A DNA stretch of 64,000 bases from Methylobacterium pseudosasicola (GTDB lineage Bacteria; Pseudomonadota; Alphaproteobacteria; Rhizobiales; Beijerinckiaceae). The notes beneath the pieces were generated by a model. That model worked only from the letters and a program-made list of their open reading frames with translations. It was not told the origin of the DNA and searched no databases. The stretch covers positions 1 to 64,000 of the forward strand of contig NZ_FOTK01000032.1 of NCBI RefSeq assembly GCF_900114535.1. Direction: 5' to 3'. The position numbers and the translations under genes were made by a program. Below are positions 27,597 through 36,177 of the stretch, piece after piece. How positions within the stretch are numbered: position 1 is the stretch's first letter; each line of letters opens with the position of its first letter.

Positions 27597-27692
27597 GCAT
27601 CGTCCCGAAAAGGGGTTACCGGCTTTCGGGAAAAGACGATGCGAATCAAGAAGCTGGCGCATCGCGCCAATTCCGGTTCCGGCACGATGCGT
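27597..27692. repeat. Rhizobiales-type intergenic palindrome
   Basis: GCATCGTC (27597-27604) pairs with GACGATGC (27635-27642), with an inner stem CCCGAAA (27604-27610) / TTTCGGG (27624-27630). A second hairpin TGGCGC-atc-GCGCCA sits at 27655-27669. The sequence resembles short palindromic repeats scattered in Rhizobiales genomes. It lies between convergent genes and starts one base after a stop codon, so it may also terminate transcription. Confidence 0.75.
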
Positions 27693-27699
27693 TAGGGAT

Positions 27700-28656
27700 T
27701 CAACGCGCCGGCGGCTCCCAGATGCCGAGGGCGGAGGCGTCCACGGGGCGGGGCAGAAGCCCCTCGGCCTTGAATGCGTCGGCGATCTTTTGCTGCTCGG
27801 ACAGGCCGGCCCGCGTGACCGGCTCAACCCGGTAGCTGCGGCGCGCATTCGCCCGCAGGATCACGTCGGGCTCGATCTTCCAGAGGGGCGCGAGAAGCGC
27901 CGCCGCCTCACCGGGCTGCGCCTTCACCCAGGCGCCGGTCTCGGCAAGCTGGCCGAACAACGCGGCGAGCACCGGGCCGTTGGCAGCCACATACGGATCG
28001 GCCGCCAGATAGTACCGCTTGTACAGCGAGAGCCCGGCGCCGTCGCGCAGGACCCGCGCGCCCGATTGCTGCTGCGCGGCGGACAGGAACGGATCCCAGG
28101 CGACCCAGGCCTCGACCCCGCCGCTGGTGAGGGCTGCCCGGCCATCGGCGGGGGTCAGGTAGGCCGGAACGATGTCCTTGAAGGTCAGGCCGGCCTCCGT
28201 GAGGGCCGCCAGCAGCAGGTAGTGGCTTCCGGCGCCCTTGGTGACGGCGACCCGCTTTCCGCGAAGGTCCGCAACCGTCTTGGCGGCCGAGGCCTCGGGC
28301 ACCAGGATCGCCTGCGCGTCCGGGGAGGGGGCTTCCTGGGCGATGTAGCTGATCCGGGCGCCGGCAGCCTGGGCGAAGATCGGGACGGTGTCGGCCACGT
28401 CGGCGGAGACGTCGATCTGCCCCGCATTGAGCGCTTCCATGATTGGAAGCCCGCTGGTGAATTCGTGCCACGACAGCCCGGTGCCGAGCGGCGCCAGGGC
28501 CCGCTCCAGATTGCCGTTCTGGCGCAGCAGCGCGATCAGCGTCGAGGAACGCTGGTAGCCAATGCGGAGGGTCGCGACCGCCCGGGCGGCGCGCTGCGGT
28601 GCGAGGAGCGCGGCGGCGGCGAGACCGGCGATCAGGCTTCGGCGGGAGGCGGGCAT
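27700..28656 (-). CDS. ssuA: Aliphatic sulfonate-type ABC substrate-binding protein (SsuA-like), copy 1
   Basis: 318 residues with a twin-Arg-like start (PASRRSLIAGLAAAALLAP) and signal peptide ending near AARA. The mature protein has the SsuA pattern: LRIGYQRSSTLIALLRQNG, then EALNAGQIDVSADVADTVPIFAQAAGA for the ligand pocket, and GKRVAVTKGAGSHYLLLAAL. It is closely related to the binding protein at 40027-41013. Last gene of a seven-gene minus-strand run. It probably captures an organosulfonate; the ligand is not resolvable from sequence. Confidence 0.92.
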   Translation of the reverse strand: MPASRRSLIAGLAAAALLAPQRAARAVATLRIGYQRSSTLIALLRQNGNLERALAPLGTGLSWHEFTSGLPIMEALNAGQIDVSADVADTVPIFAQAAGARISYIAQEAPSPDAQAILVPEASAAKTVADLRGKRVAVTKGAGSHYLLLAALTEAGLTFKDIVPAYLTPADGRAALTSGGVEAWVAWDPFLSAAQQQSGARVLRDGAGLSLYKRYYLAADPYVAANGPVLAALFGQLAETGAWVKAQPGEAAALLAPLWKIEPDVILRANARRSYRVEPVTRAGLSEQQKIADAFKAEGLLPRPVDASALGIWEPPAR

Positions 28657-28666
28657 CGTGTGATCC

Positions 28667-28711
28667 AGGGCGAGGGGTTCAGGGCGAGGGGTTCAGGGCG
28701 AGGGGTTCAGG
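28667..28711. repeat. 14-bp tandem repeat, three copies
   Basis: The unit AGGGCGAGGGGTTC occurs three times without change at 28667-28680, 28681-28694 and 28695-28708, followed by AGG. On the coding (minus) strand it lies just upstream of the ssuA copy 1 start, so expansion or contraction changes its spacing from ssuB. Confidence 0.95.
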
Positions 28712-28719
28712 AAGAGAAC

Positions 28720-29529
28720 CTACCACCACGCGGCACGGGTCTCGGGGGCGAGCGTCTGATGGGTTGCGGCCGGCCGCAGGGAACGGTCGAGGGCGGCCAT
28801 CACCCGGCGCACCGCCCCTTCATGATGCGCCGCGACGGGGTCACGTGGGCGGGCGAGCCCGATATCGATGGTCTCGTCGAGCCGCCCCGGCCGCGGGCGC
28901 ATCACCACCACCCGGTCGGCCAGCGTCACCGCCTCGCCGACATCGTGGGTGACGAGCAGGATCGTCGGCTTCGTCTCGCCCCACAGGCTCAGGAGCTGAT
29001 CGTGCAGATCCCTGCGGGTGAAGGCGTCCAACGCCGAGAACGGCTCGTCCAGGAGCAGCACGCGGGGGTTGGTCACGAACGCCCGGGCGATAGCCACGCG
29101 CTGCTGCTGCCCGCCCGAGAGCTCTCGCGGCCAGCGGCCGCTATGCTCGGTCAGACCGATCCGCTCCAGCGCCCGGGCGACCCGCGCCCGGCGCTCGGAT
29201 CGGGCGAGCCCGGCGAGGCCGAAGCCGACATTGCCCGCCACATCCAGCCAGGGCAAGAGCCGCGCCTCCTGGAAGACGACGCCGACATTCGGATGCGGCT
29301 CACGGATCGTCTCGCCGTCGACCTGCACGCGCCCGCGGCTCGCCTGGTCGAGGCCCGCGATCAGCCGCAGCAGGGTCGTCTTTCCGCAGCCCGACCCGCC
29401 GATGAGCGCGACGATCTCGCCCGGCCGCACCGACAGGGTGATCCCGGCCAGCGCCTGCGTGCCGTCCGCGTAGGTCTTCGAGAGATCGTCTACGATGAGC
29501 ACGGGCGTGTCTTGCGTGAGCGGTTGCAT
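28720..29529 (-). CDS. ssuB: Sulfonate-type ABC transporter ATPase (SsuB-like)
   Basis: 269 residues. Walker A GGSGCGKTT, Q-loop VFQEARLLPWL, signature LSGGQQQR, Walker B VLLLDEPFSALD and switch His in LLVTHDVGEAVTLAD. The EARLLPW Q-loop is typical of the nitrate/sulfonate/taurine group. The unusual tail after RVMAALDR is weakly conserved. It follows the permease gene by 16 bases and precedes ssuA copy 1. Confidence 0.92.
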   Translation of the reverse strand: MQPLTQDTPVLIVDDLSKTYADGTQALAGITLSVRPGEIVALIGGSGCGKTTLLRLIAGLDQASRGRVQVDGETIREPHPNVGVVFQEARLLPWLDVAGNVGFGLAGLARSERRARVARALERIGLTEHSGRWPRELSGGQQQRVAIARAFVTNPRVLLLDEPFSALDAFTRRDLHDQLLSLWGETKPTILLVTHDVGEAVTLADRVVVMRPRPGRLDETIDIGLARPRDPVAAHHEGAVRRVMAALDRSLRPAATHQTLAPETRAAWW

Positions 29530-29545
29530 CGATGGGGCGCGCCGG

Positions 29546-30316
29546 TCACAGGCTCTCCCGGGCGGTATCCTGCCAGCGCGTTAAGGGCCGGGTCAGCGTC
29601 ACCAGGACCATGTCGGCCAGCTTGCCGGCGAGCGCGAAGGTGATGATCGCGGCGACGATCTGATCGGGCTTGCTGAATTGCTGCCCGTCCACCAGCAGGT
29701 AGCCGAGGCCCTCCGAGGCGCCCATCAGCTCCGCCGCCACGACGAACAGGAAGCCGAGGCCGAGCCCCGTGCGCAACCCGACCAGGGTCGCGGGCAGCAC
29801 CGCGGGCAGCAGGATCCGCCAAGCCAGGGCGAGGCGCGACAAGCGGAAGATGCGCCCGACCTCGATAAGCTTTCGGTCCACCGAGGCGATCGCGCCGGAG
29901 ACCCCGACATAGACCGGGAAGAACACCCCGACGGCGATCAGCAGCACCTTCGGCGTCTCGAGGATCCCGAACCACAGGATGAACAGCGGCACCCAAGCCA
30001 GCGATGGCACGGCCCGCAGGGCCTGCAGACTCGGATCGACCAGCCAGCGCAGGGTCGGAAGCGTGGCCACCAGCCCACCCGCCAGGATCCCGGCGGCAGC
30101 CCCCCAGAAGAAGCCGAGCCCGACCCGGATCAGCGTCGCCTCGACATGCAGGAACAGGTCGCCCGAGGTCGCGAGGTCCAGCAGCGTCGCGCCGATCCGG
30201 CTCGGCGGCGGCAGCAGGCGCCCGGAGACCAAGCCGCTATCGACGGCGATCTCCCAGCCGATCGCCAGAGCCAGCGGCAGGACGAGCCCGAGACCGACGC
30301 GGCCGCCCTGCCGCAT
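29546..30316 (-). CDS. ssuC: Sulfonate-type ABC transporter permease (SsuC-like)
   Basis: 256 residues from ATG at 30316; a longer frame to 31201 is a shadow of the upstream gene. Six membrane segments, with the BPD permease loop EVGRIFRLSRLALAWRILLPAVLP that contacts the ATPase. LQALRAVPSLAWVPLFILWFG is the diagnostic block of the SsuC/TauC/NrtB family. It starts 14 bases after the stop of the SBP gene at 30331. Confidence 0.93.
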   Translation of the reverse strand: MRQGGRVGLGLVLPLALAIGWEIAVDSGLVSGRLLPPPSRIGATLLDLATSGDLFLHVEATLIRVGLGFFWGAAAGILAGGLVATLPTLRWLVDPSLQALRAVPSLAWVPLFILWFGILETPKVLLIAVGVFFPVYVGVSGAIASVDRKLIEVGRIFRLSRLALAWRILLPAVLPATLVGLRTGLGLGFLFVVAAELMGASEGLGYLLVDGQQFSKPDQIVAAIITFALAGKLADMVLVTLTRPLTRWQDTARESL

Positions 30317-30330
30317 CAGCGCCCCGGCTC

Positions 30331-31311
30331 TCAACGCGCCGCGACGGGGTTGAAGCCGGAATCGAGCAGGCCGTCGACCGCCGCGGTGACATCTGTGGCA
30401 GCCGGGATCACGCCGGCCTGTTGCAGGGCGAGGCCGGCGGCCTTGATCGATTCGGCCTGCGCCGGCCCGATCGACGGCTGGGACAGGTCGGTGCGCTCCA
30501 GCTGGCGGGCGATCACCGGCTCGGGCAACTTGGTGGCGGCGACCAGGGCCGCCGAGAGGGCCTGCGGGTTGGCGAGCGCGTAGGCGCGCGCCTGCTCGTA
30601 GGCGGCGATCACCGTCCGAACCAGATCGGGATGGGCGTTGGCGAAGTCCTCGCGTACGTCGAGCAGGCCCCAGGTGTTGGCCGCCGGGTCGCGATAGAAC
30701 AGGACGTCGCCGTTCTCGATCTCGGCCGCCGCCATCAGCGGATCGAGACCGGCCCAGGCATCGACATCGCCGCGGTCGAGGGCGGTGCGGCCGTCCGGGT
30801 GTTGCAGCAGGACGAGCTTCGCATCCTTCTCGGTTAGGCCCGCGCCCTGGAGCGCCCGGATGAGGAAGATATGCGGGTCGGTGCCCCGGGTGACGGCGAC
30901 GCGCTTGCCCTTCAGGTCGGCGGGCTTGGCGATCCCGGTCTCCTTGCGGGTGACCAAAGCCGTCCATTCGGGACGCGAGAAGGCGTAGATCGCCTTGATC
31001 GGATTGCCGTTGATCCGGGCGACCAGCGCGGCGGCACCGGCGGCCGAGCCGATATCGATCGCGCCGGCATTCAGGAATTCGAGCGCCTTGTTGGAGCCGA
31101 GCGACTGGACCCAGCGCACCCGGATACCCTTCGGTTTGAGGGCTTCTTCCAGAAACCCCTTCTCCTTCAGGAGGAGACCCACCGGGTTGTAGGTCGCCCA
31201 ATCCAGGCGGATCTCCTTCGGATCCTCAGCCCGAGCCACAGATCCGAACAGGCCGGACGCGGAGATCAGGGCGAGGCCGGCGGCCAGGAGGGATCGGCGT
31301 GAGGAGCGCAT
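30331..31311 (-). CDS. SsuA/NrtA-type ABC substrate-binding protein, copy 2
   Basis: 326 residues with a signal peptide (MRSSRRSLLAAGLALISASG, cleavage near SVARAE). The mature part begins IRLDWATYNPVGLLLKEKG and shows SNKALEFLNAGAIDIGSAAGAAALVARINGN and GKRVAVTRGTDPHIFLIRAL, as in sulfonate-binding proteins. It is only distantly related to copies 1 and 4 of this region. It heads the second transporter set (this gene, ssuC, ssuB, then ssuA copy 1). There are 112 bases before it, enough for a separate promoter. Confidence 0.92.
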   Translation of the reverse strand: MRSSRRSLLAAGLALISASGLFGSVARAEDPKEIRLDWATYNPVGLLLKEKGFLEEALKPKGIRVRWVQSLGSNKALEFLNAGAIDIGSAAGAAALVARINGNPIKAIYAFSRPEWTALVTRKETGIAKPADLKGKRVAVTRGTDPHIFLIRALQGAGLTEKDAKLVLLQHPDGRTALDRGDVDAWAGLDPLMAAAEIENGDVLFYRDPAANTWGLLDVREDFANAHPDLVRTVIAAYEQARAYALANPQALSAALVAATKLPEPVIARQLERTDLSQPSIGPAQAESIKAAGLALQQAGVIPAATDVTAAVDGLLDSGFNPVAAR

Positions 31312-31423
31312 GAGCGGAACCTAGTTCGGGCGAAGTTTTGGGGAAGGCGTGCACGCACAGGTTCGCGGCGCGCGGCCCGAAGCTCGGGATCCGCAACGCC
31401 GCGCGCCGCAGGGATTCGTGCGA

Positions 31424-32215
31424 TCAGGTGGTCTGGCCGAGAATCTCCAGGATCGTCCGGCGCAGCCGAATGAGGTCGGGATCGTCCCGGTGACGCGGGT
31501 AGGGGGCATCGACCGGGAGCTCGGCCCGGATCGCGGCCGGACGGTCACCCAGCACGATCACGCGCTCGGCCAGGATCAACGCCTCCTCGACATCGTGGGT
31601 GACGAGCACCGCCGTGAAGCGTTTCTCCTGCCAAAGGCGCAGGATCTCGGCCTGCATGGCCAGCCGGGTCAGGGCGTCGAGCTTGCCCAGGGGTTCGTCG
31701 AGGAGCAACAGGCGCGGCTCGTTGACCAGCGCCCGAGCCAAGGCCGCCCGCTGCGCCATGCCGCCGGAAAGCTGGTGCGGGTAGGCATCCGCGAAAGCGG
31801 ACAGCCCGACGAGACTCAGCGCCTGATCGATCCGCGCCGCCCGCGCGGCGCGGCCGACCCCCTGGGCTTCGAGCCCCAGGGCCACGTTCCCGCGCACGGT
31901 GCGCCACGGGTACAGGGTCGGATCCTGGAACACGAGCAGCCGGGACGGGTCCGGCCCCTCCACCAGATCACCGTCAACCGTGATGAGGCCTTGGTCCGGC
32001 GGCTCCAGGCCGGCGACCAGCCGCAGCAAGGTGGACTTGCCGCAGCCGGAGGGCCCGAGCAACGCCACGAACCCGCCCGGCTCGACGGTGAGGCCGACCC
32101 GATCCAGCACCGGCAAAGGCGTGCCGCGGATGTCAAAGGCGTGAGTGACCGTCTCCACGCTCAATCGCGCCCCGATAGCCTGGGCCGCCGGCCGTTCCTG
32201 CGTCGCGGTTACCAT
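31424..32215 (-). CDS. Sulfonate/nitrate-type ABC transporter ATPase, first set
   Basis: 263 residues from ATG at 32215, overlapping the permease stop by seven bases; the longer frame to 32704 is a shadow. Walker A GPSGCGKST, Q-loop VFQDPTLYPWRTV, signature LSGGMAQR, Walker B LLLLDEPLGKLD, switch His in LVTHDVEEALILAE. The GKLD ending and LYPW Q-loop place it in the SsuB/NrtD group. Confidence 0.92.
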   Translation of the reverse strand: MVTATQERPAAQAIGARLSVETVTHAFDIRGTPLPVLDRVGLTVEPGGFVALLGPSGCGKSTLLRLVAGLEPPDQGLITVDGDLVEGPDPSRLLVFQDPTLYPWRTVRGNVALGLEAQGVGRAARAARIDQALSLVGLSAFADAYPHQLSGGMAQRAALARALVNEPRLLLLDEPLGKLDALTRLAMQAEILRLWQEKRFTAVLVTHDVEEALILAERVIVLGDRPAAIRAELPVDAPYPRHRDDPDLIRLRRTILEILGQTT

Positions 32216-33213
32216 TGCACCAGCCCCTTCTGCCACGCGAGCAGACGGTCGCGGAGGCGGAACAGCAGCGTGATCAGCGACGAGCACATCAGGGCCATCA
32301 CGATCAGCGCGGCGTACATGTTGGCGTAGGCTGCCCAACCTTGGGCCCATTGCAGGTACCAGCCGAGGCCGGACTTCACGCCGAGCATCTCGGCCACCAC
32401 CAGCACGGCGAAGGAGCCGCCGAGCCCCATGAACAGGCCGACGAAGACGTGCGGCAGCGCCGCCGGGATCGCCACTCGCAGGATCAGGAAGCTGCGCGAG
32501 GCGCCGAGCGTCCGCGCCACGTCGAAATAGGCTTTGTTGACGCCCGCCACCCCAGACCAGGTCAGCACCGTCACGGGAAAGCCGGTGGCGAGCGCCACCA
32601 GGAAGGTGCTCGCCGACCACGAGGACGGGAAAACGAAGAAGGCCAGCGGCAGCCACGCGGTCGCGGGCAGCGGGCCGACGAAGCGCAGCACCGGATGCGC
32701 CCAATAGCCCACCGCCTTGGAGGTCCCGATGGCGACGCCGAGCACAAATCCGATCCCCGCCCCGAAGGCGTAACCACCGGCCAGCAGGATCAGCGAGTTA
32801 AGCGTGCTGCCGCCGAGCTTCGGCCAATCGTCCAGGAACACCTCCAGGATCGCCTGGGGCGGCGGGAAGAACGGCATCGGCAGCAGGTCGAACTTCGCCG
32901 TGACGAGTTCCCAGGCCAGCAGGACGATGGCGATTGCGGCGAGCCAGGGGCTCCAGTGCCGCAACCGCCTTCCGAAAGTCCCAAGCCGGGCGGCGAGCAG
33001 GCCAAGCGGCAATAGGGCCAGACCGATAAGTGCCGCGCCCTGCGCGAAGATCGCCGTCCTCGGAAAATCGCCCGCCTCCGGCAGCGCCAGGGTCGCGCCG
33101 CCGAGGGCGAGCCAGACGATGCCGGCCGCGAGCACGCGCCAGTGCGGGAAGGACAGGCGCATGGACACGGCGACATTGCGCGGGGCCGTGCCGGCGGTGA
33201 TGCTTCCGGACAT
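32209..33213 (-). CDS. Sulfonate/nitrate-type ABC transporter permease, first set
   Basis: 334 residues, about 80 longer than SsuC. The extra N-terminal part adds two membrane segments (residues about 27-45 and 58-74) before the usual six. The family block is PLPATAWLPLAFFVF, and the ATPase-docking loop is DVARTLGASRSFLILRVAIPAALP. The gene is eight bases after the stop of the upstream binding-protein gene and overlaps the next ATPase gene, so the three form one transporter unit. Confidence 0.92.
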   Translation of the reverse strand: MSGSITAGTAPRNVAVSMRLSFPHWRVLAAGIVWLALGGATLALPEAGDFPRTAIFAQGAALIGLALLPLGLLAARLGTFGRRLRHWSPWLAAIAIVLLAWELVTAKFDLLPMPFFPPPQAILEVFLDDWPKLGGSTLNSLILLAGGYAFGAGIGFVLGVAIGTSKAVGYWAHPVLRFVGPLPATAWLPLAFFVFPSSWSASTFLVALATGFPVTVLTWSGVAGVNKAYFDVARTLGASRSFLILRVAIPAALPHVFVGLFMGLGGSFAVLVVAEMLGVKSGLGWYLQWAQGWAAYANMYAALIVMALMCSSLITLLFRLRDRLLAWQKGLVQW

Positions 33214-33221
33214 GAGGCTCC

Positions 33222-34322
33222 TCAGCTCAGCACGTCGGCGTAGATCCGCTCGGCGAACTTCGCCGTGTCGGTCGAGCGCTTCAGGACGTTCACAAGCTTC
33301 AGTTCATCGCCGTAGAGGGCGAGTTGCTGCTTGAGCCGGCCACCGACCGGGCTGTCGCCGTGGTGCTGGCTGCGCAGCATGGCGGCGAGGTCTTCGATCG
33401 AGCCCTTGCCGCCGTAGCCGGCGAACGCCTTCGCGGCCGCTTCCGGATTGTCGTGGACGGCGTGCCCGCCCTCCAGGATCGCCCGGGTGAGCGACGCGGC
33501 GACCGCCCGATCGTTGCGGAGCAGGCTGCCGCGGACCGCCACCACGCAGCAGGAGCGGTCGGCATATTCCCCCGCGAGGTTGGTCGAGATCTCGGCGAAG
33601 CGCGGGTCCTTCAGCCAGATCCAGGTGCGCGGGTCGCTATCGGCAAGGGCCTGCGCCTCACCCTTCTCCACCGCGAGATTCAGGAGATCGACCGGGTATT
33701 GCCGCCACTCGACGCCGCTATCGGGGTCGATCCCGGCTTTGGCCAGTTGCAGGCTGAAGAAGTTCTTGGCCGGGCTCGCCTGATCGCTGACCGCGATGGT
33801 CTTGCCCTTGAGGAATGCGATGTCGGTGATGCCTTTGGACTTGTCGGCCAGCAGCCTCAGGCAGCCGCCATGCAGACCTGCGGTGATCCTGACGTCGAAA
33901 CCTTGTTCCAGGGGCTTGAGCCAGCGCAGGGCCATGCCGATCCCGGCATCGGCCTTGCCGGTGGCGATGGCCTCCAGCAGGGCCTCGGTGGCACCGCCGA
34001 AATTGACAAATTCCACGTCGAGGCCGTGCTTGGCGAAGATGCCCTGCTCCTTGGCGACCGGCGCGGCGGCGGTGCAGATCGCGGTGGCGTTCCAGGCCAG
34101 CTTGACCGGCCGGAGCGGACCCGAGGCGGTCTCGGCCGCGGCGGGCCGGCAGAGCGGGCCGGGATCGAACGGCGCGCCCGGCCCGGGCGCCCAGGCCTGG
34201 CTGGCGCCGAGGCCGAAGCCGAAGGGCGCGGCCATCGCGGCGGCGCCGGCCCGCAGTAAGAGCCGGCGCGAGGGCATCCGGCCCGATCCTGTGGGTCTCG
34301 GATGTGACGGATCGTCGGTCAT
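33222..34322 (-). CDS. NMT1/SsuA-type ABC substrate-binding protein, copy 3
   Basis: 366 residues from ATG at 34322 (a longer frame reaches 34355). The N-terminus has a twin-Arg-like RMPSRRLLLRAGAAAMAAPFG signal. The mature protein reads VKLAWNATAICTAAAPVAKEQGIFAKHGLDVEFVNFGGATEALLEAIATGKADAGIGM, typical of NMT1/THI5-like type II binding proteins, followed by GKTIAVSDQASPAKNFFSLQL. The CTAA stretch at the ligand pocket is characteristic of the subgroup found with sulfonate/sulfone operons. First gene of the seven-gene run. Confidence 0.92.
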   Translation of the reverse strand: MTDDPSHPRPTGSGRMPSRRLLLRAGAAAMAAPFGFGLGASQAWAPGPGAPFDPGPLCRPAAAETASGPLRPVKLAWNATAICTAAAPVAKEQGIFAKHGLDVEFVNFGGATEALLEAIATGKADAGIGMALRWLKPLEQGFDVRITAGLHGGCLRLLADKSKGITDIAFLKGKTIAVSDQASPAKNFFSLQLAKAGIDPDSGVEWRQYPVDLLNLAVEKGEAQALADSDPRTWIWLKDPRFAEISTNLAGEYADRSCCVVAVRGSLLRNDRAVAASLTRAILEGGHAVHDNPEAAAKAFAGYGGKGSIEDLAAMLRSQHHGDSPVGGRLKQQLALYGDELKLVNVLKRSTDTAKFAERIYADVLS

Positions 34323-34819
34323 CGGTAGTCTCCGGGCCGCGCGATGGCGCGGCAAGGCTGAATCGACGCACGAAACGGCCCGGCCTCGCGGCCGGACAGG
34401 TCATGCGTCCTCAATTTCGGTGAATGATCCGTCGAGGGATCAACGATTTGAATATTCAATTGACTCACAGCCGAGTCAACGAAAGCGTTTTCTTATCTTT
34501 CTCTCGACGAAAGAAAGATATTCGCTCGCTCAGCGTGAATCCGAGAATGAATCGCCTTCACGGCGTTGGCTGGGCGCCCGGGTCGAGCCACATCCTCACA
34601 GGCGCCAGCAGTCGGTACAGAGACTTGATGAGAGGATCGCAATCTTCGAATTTATACTCTACCAAAGAGCAGTTCTATAGATATATCTTCGGCAGAATCT
34701 GCGAAGGATCTGATTTACTGTCTCGGATGCCCACAATCGCAATAGAGGTGTAACGGTGGATCAATATGGAATCCGCCACGCCAGACGACCGCAGTATGGT
34801 CCTGTACGGTCTCGAATCC
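34323..34819. other. AT-rich intergenic region upstream of the sulfonate run
   Basis: About 500 bases of lower GC between two minus-strand genes, holding the likely promoter of the seven-gene run. TATCTTTC (34494-34501) and GAAAGATA (34513-34520) form an eight-base inverted repeat with an 11-base spacer, a possible operator. The reading frames in it look random. Confidence 0.5.
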
Positions 34820-36166
34820 TCACACCGACCGATGGCGCGGCTGGAAACCGGGCCGCGGCAGGCCGAGATGCGCGCGCAGGGTGTTTCCCTCGTAGTCTTC
34901 CCAAAACAAGCCGCGGCGGCGTAATTCGGGAAGGACCAGCGCCACGAAATCGTCGAGGCCGCCCGGGAGCGTCGGCGGCATGATGTTGAAGCCGTCGGCG
35001 CCGTAGGCTTCGAAGCGCTCCTGCAGCGCGTCGGCGATCTGAACTGGTGTGCCGACCAAGACCCAGTGGCCCCGGGCGCCGGCGGCGCGCAGATACAGCT
35101 CGCGGATGGTCAGGCCCTCCCGGCGCGCGAGACGCAGGAACAGGTCCTGCCGGCTTTTGCCGCCATTGGTCTCGGGCAGGTCCGGCATGGGCGCATCGTC
35201 CGGGTAGGCCGAGAGATCGGCGCCGGTGAGCTGTTCCAGGAGCGAGCGGCCGACCACCGGGTGGATCAGCGCCTGCAGGGCGGCGAACTTTTCCCGGGCC
35301 TCCTCCTCCGTCCGGCCGACCACCGGAAAGGCGCCGGGCATGATCTTGAGATGGTCCGGGTCGCGGCCGTGCCGGGCCATCCGGCCCTTCACGTCGGCGT
35401 AGAAAGCGACAGCATCGTCCAGCGAATCCTGCGCGGTGAAGATCACCTCGGCGGTGCGGGCGGCGAGCGCCTTGCCGGCCTCGGAGGAGCCGGCCTGCAC
35501 CACCACGGGATGCCCCTGGGGCGGGCGCGGCACGTTGAGCGGGCCGCGCACCGAGAAATGCGCACCCTCATGGGCCAACAGGTGCAGCTTCTCCGGGTCG
35601 AAGAACCGGCCGGCCTCGCGGTCGCGCACGAAGGCGTCGTCCTCGTAGGAATCCCAGAGGCCGCGGACCACGTCTACGAACTCCTCCGCCCGGGCGTAGC
35701 GGTTGGCATGGGCGAGATGGCTCTCGCGACTGAAATTCCAGGCCTCGCGCGGGTCGGCCGAGGTAACCAGGTTCCAGCCGGCCCGGCCCTCGCTCAGATG
35801 GTCCAGGGAGGCGAATTTGCGCGCCACGTGGAACGGCTCGTTGTAGGTGGTCGACGCGGTGGCGACGAGGCCGATTCGCTCGGTCACCGCCGCGAGATGC
35901 GACAGCAGGGTCAGCGGCTCGAACTGCCCGACATAGCGGATCGCCGTGCGGCTCAGGGCGTCGAGATCGTCGCCGCGTATGCTGACCCCGTCGGCCAGAA
36001 AAATCAGATCGAACTTCGCGGCCTCGGCCGTCCGGGCGAGCTGCCGGTAATGGGCGGCGTTGATCCCGGCATCGGCCTGCGACGACGGATGGCGCCACGC
36101 CGCCACGTGGTGGCCGCCGGGATACAGGAACGCTCCGAGGCGCATGCGGTCGTGACGGCGGGGCAT
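34820..36166 (-). CDS. FMN-dependent monooxygenase, NtaA/SnaA/DszA family
   Basis: 448 residues; ATG at 36166 or 36145. It is a luciferase-fold flavin monooxygenase: FLADGVSIRGDD, LSHLAAVTERIGLVATASTTYNEPFHVARKFASLDHLSEGRAGWNLVTS, and PVVVQAGSSEAGKALAARTAEVIF are the hallmark blocks of the NtaA group. Such enzymes use reduced FMN from a separate reductase to open C-N or C-S bonds in nitrilotriacetate, dibenzothiophene sulfone or related compounds. The flanking transporters and the SfnB-like gene favour a sulfur substrate. No flavin reductase gene is in the window. Stop-to-start distance to the next upstream gene is 11 bases. Confidence 0.92.
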   Translation of the reverse strand: MPRRHDRMRLGAFLYPGGHHVAAWRHPSSQADAGINAAHYRQLARTAEAAKFDLIFLADGVSIRGDDLDALSRTAIRYVGQFEPLTLLSHLAAVTERIGLVATASTTYNEPFHVARKFASLDHLSEGRAGWNLVTSADPREAWNFSRESHLAHANRYARAEEFVDVVRGLWDSYEDDAFVRDREAGRFFDPEKLHLLAHEGAHFSVRGPLNVPRPPQGHPVVVQAGSSEAGKALAARTAEVIFTAQDSLDDAVAFYADVKGRMARHGRDPDHLKIMPGAFPVVGRTEEEAREKFAALQALIHPVVGRSLLEQLTGADLSAYPDDAPMPDLPETNGGKSRQDLFLRLARREGLTIRELYLRAAGARGHWVLVGTPVQIADALQERFEAYGADGFNIMPPTLPGGLDDFVALVLPELRRRGLFWEDYEGNTLRAHLGLPRPGFQPRHRSV

Positions 36167-36177
36167 CCCTACGTCCC

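Noticed and set aside
13414..34523. Shared 11-mer GAATATCTTTC upstream of livG and of the sulfonate run
   Set aside because: 11-base matches between positions of a 64-kb window are expected in the hundreds; orientation relative to the genes also differs.
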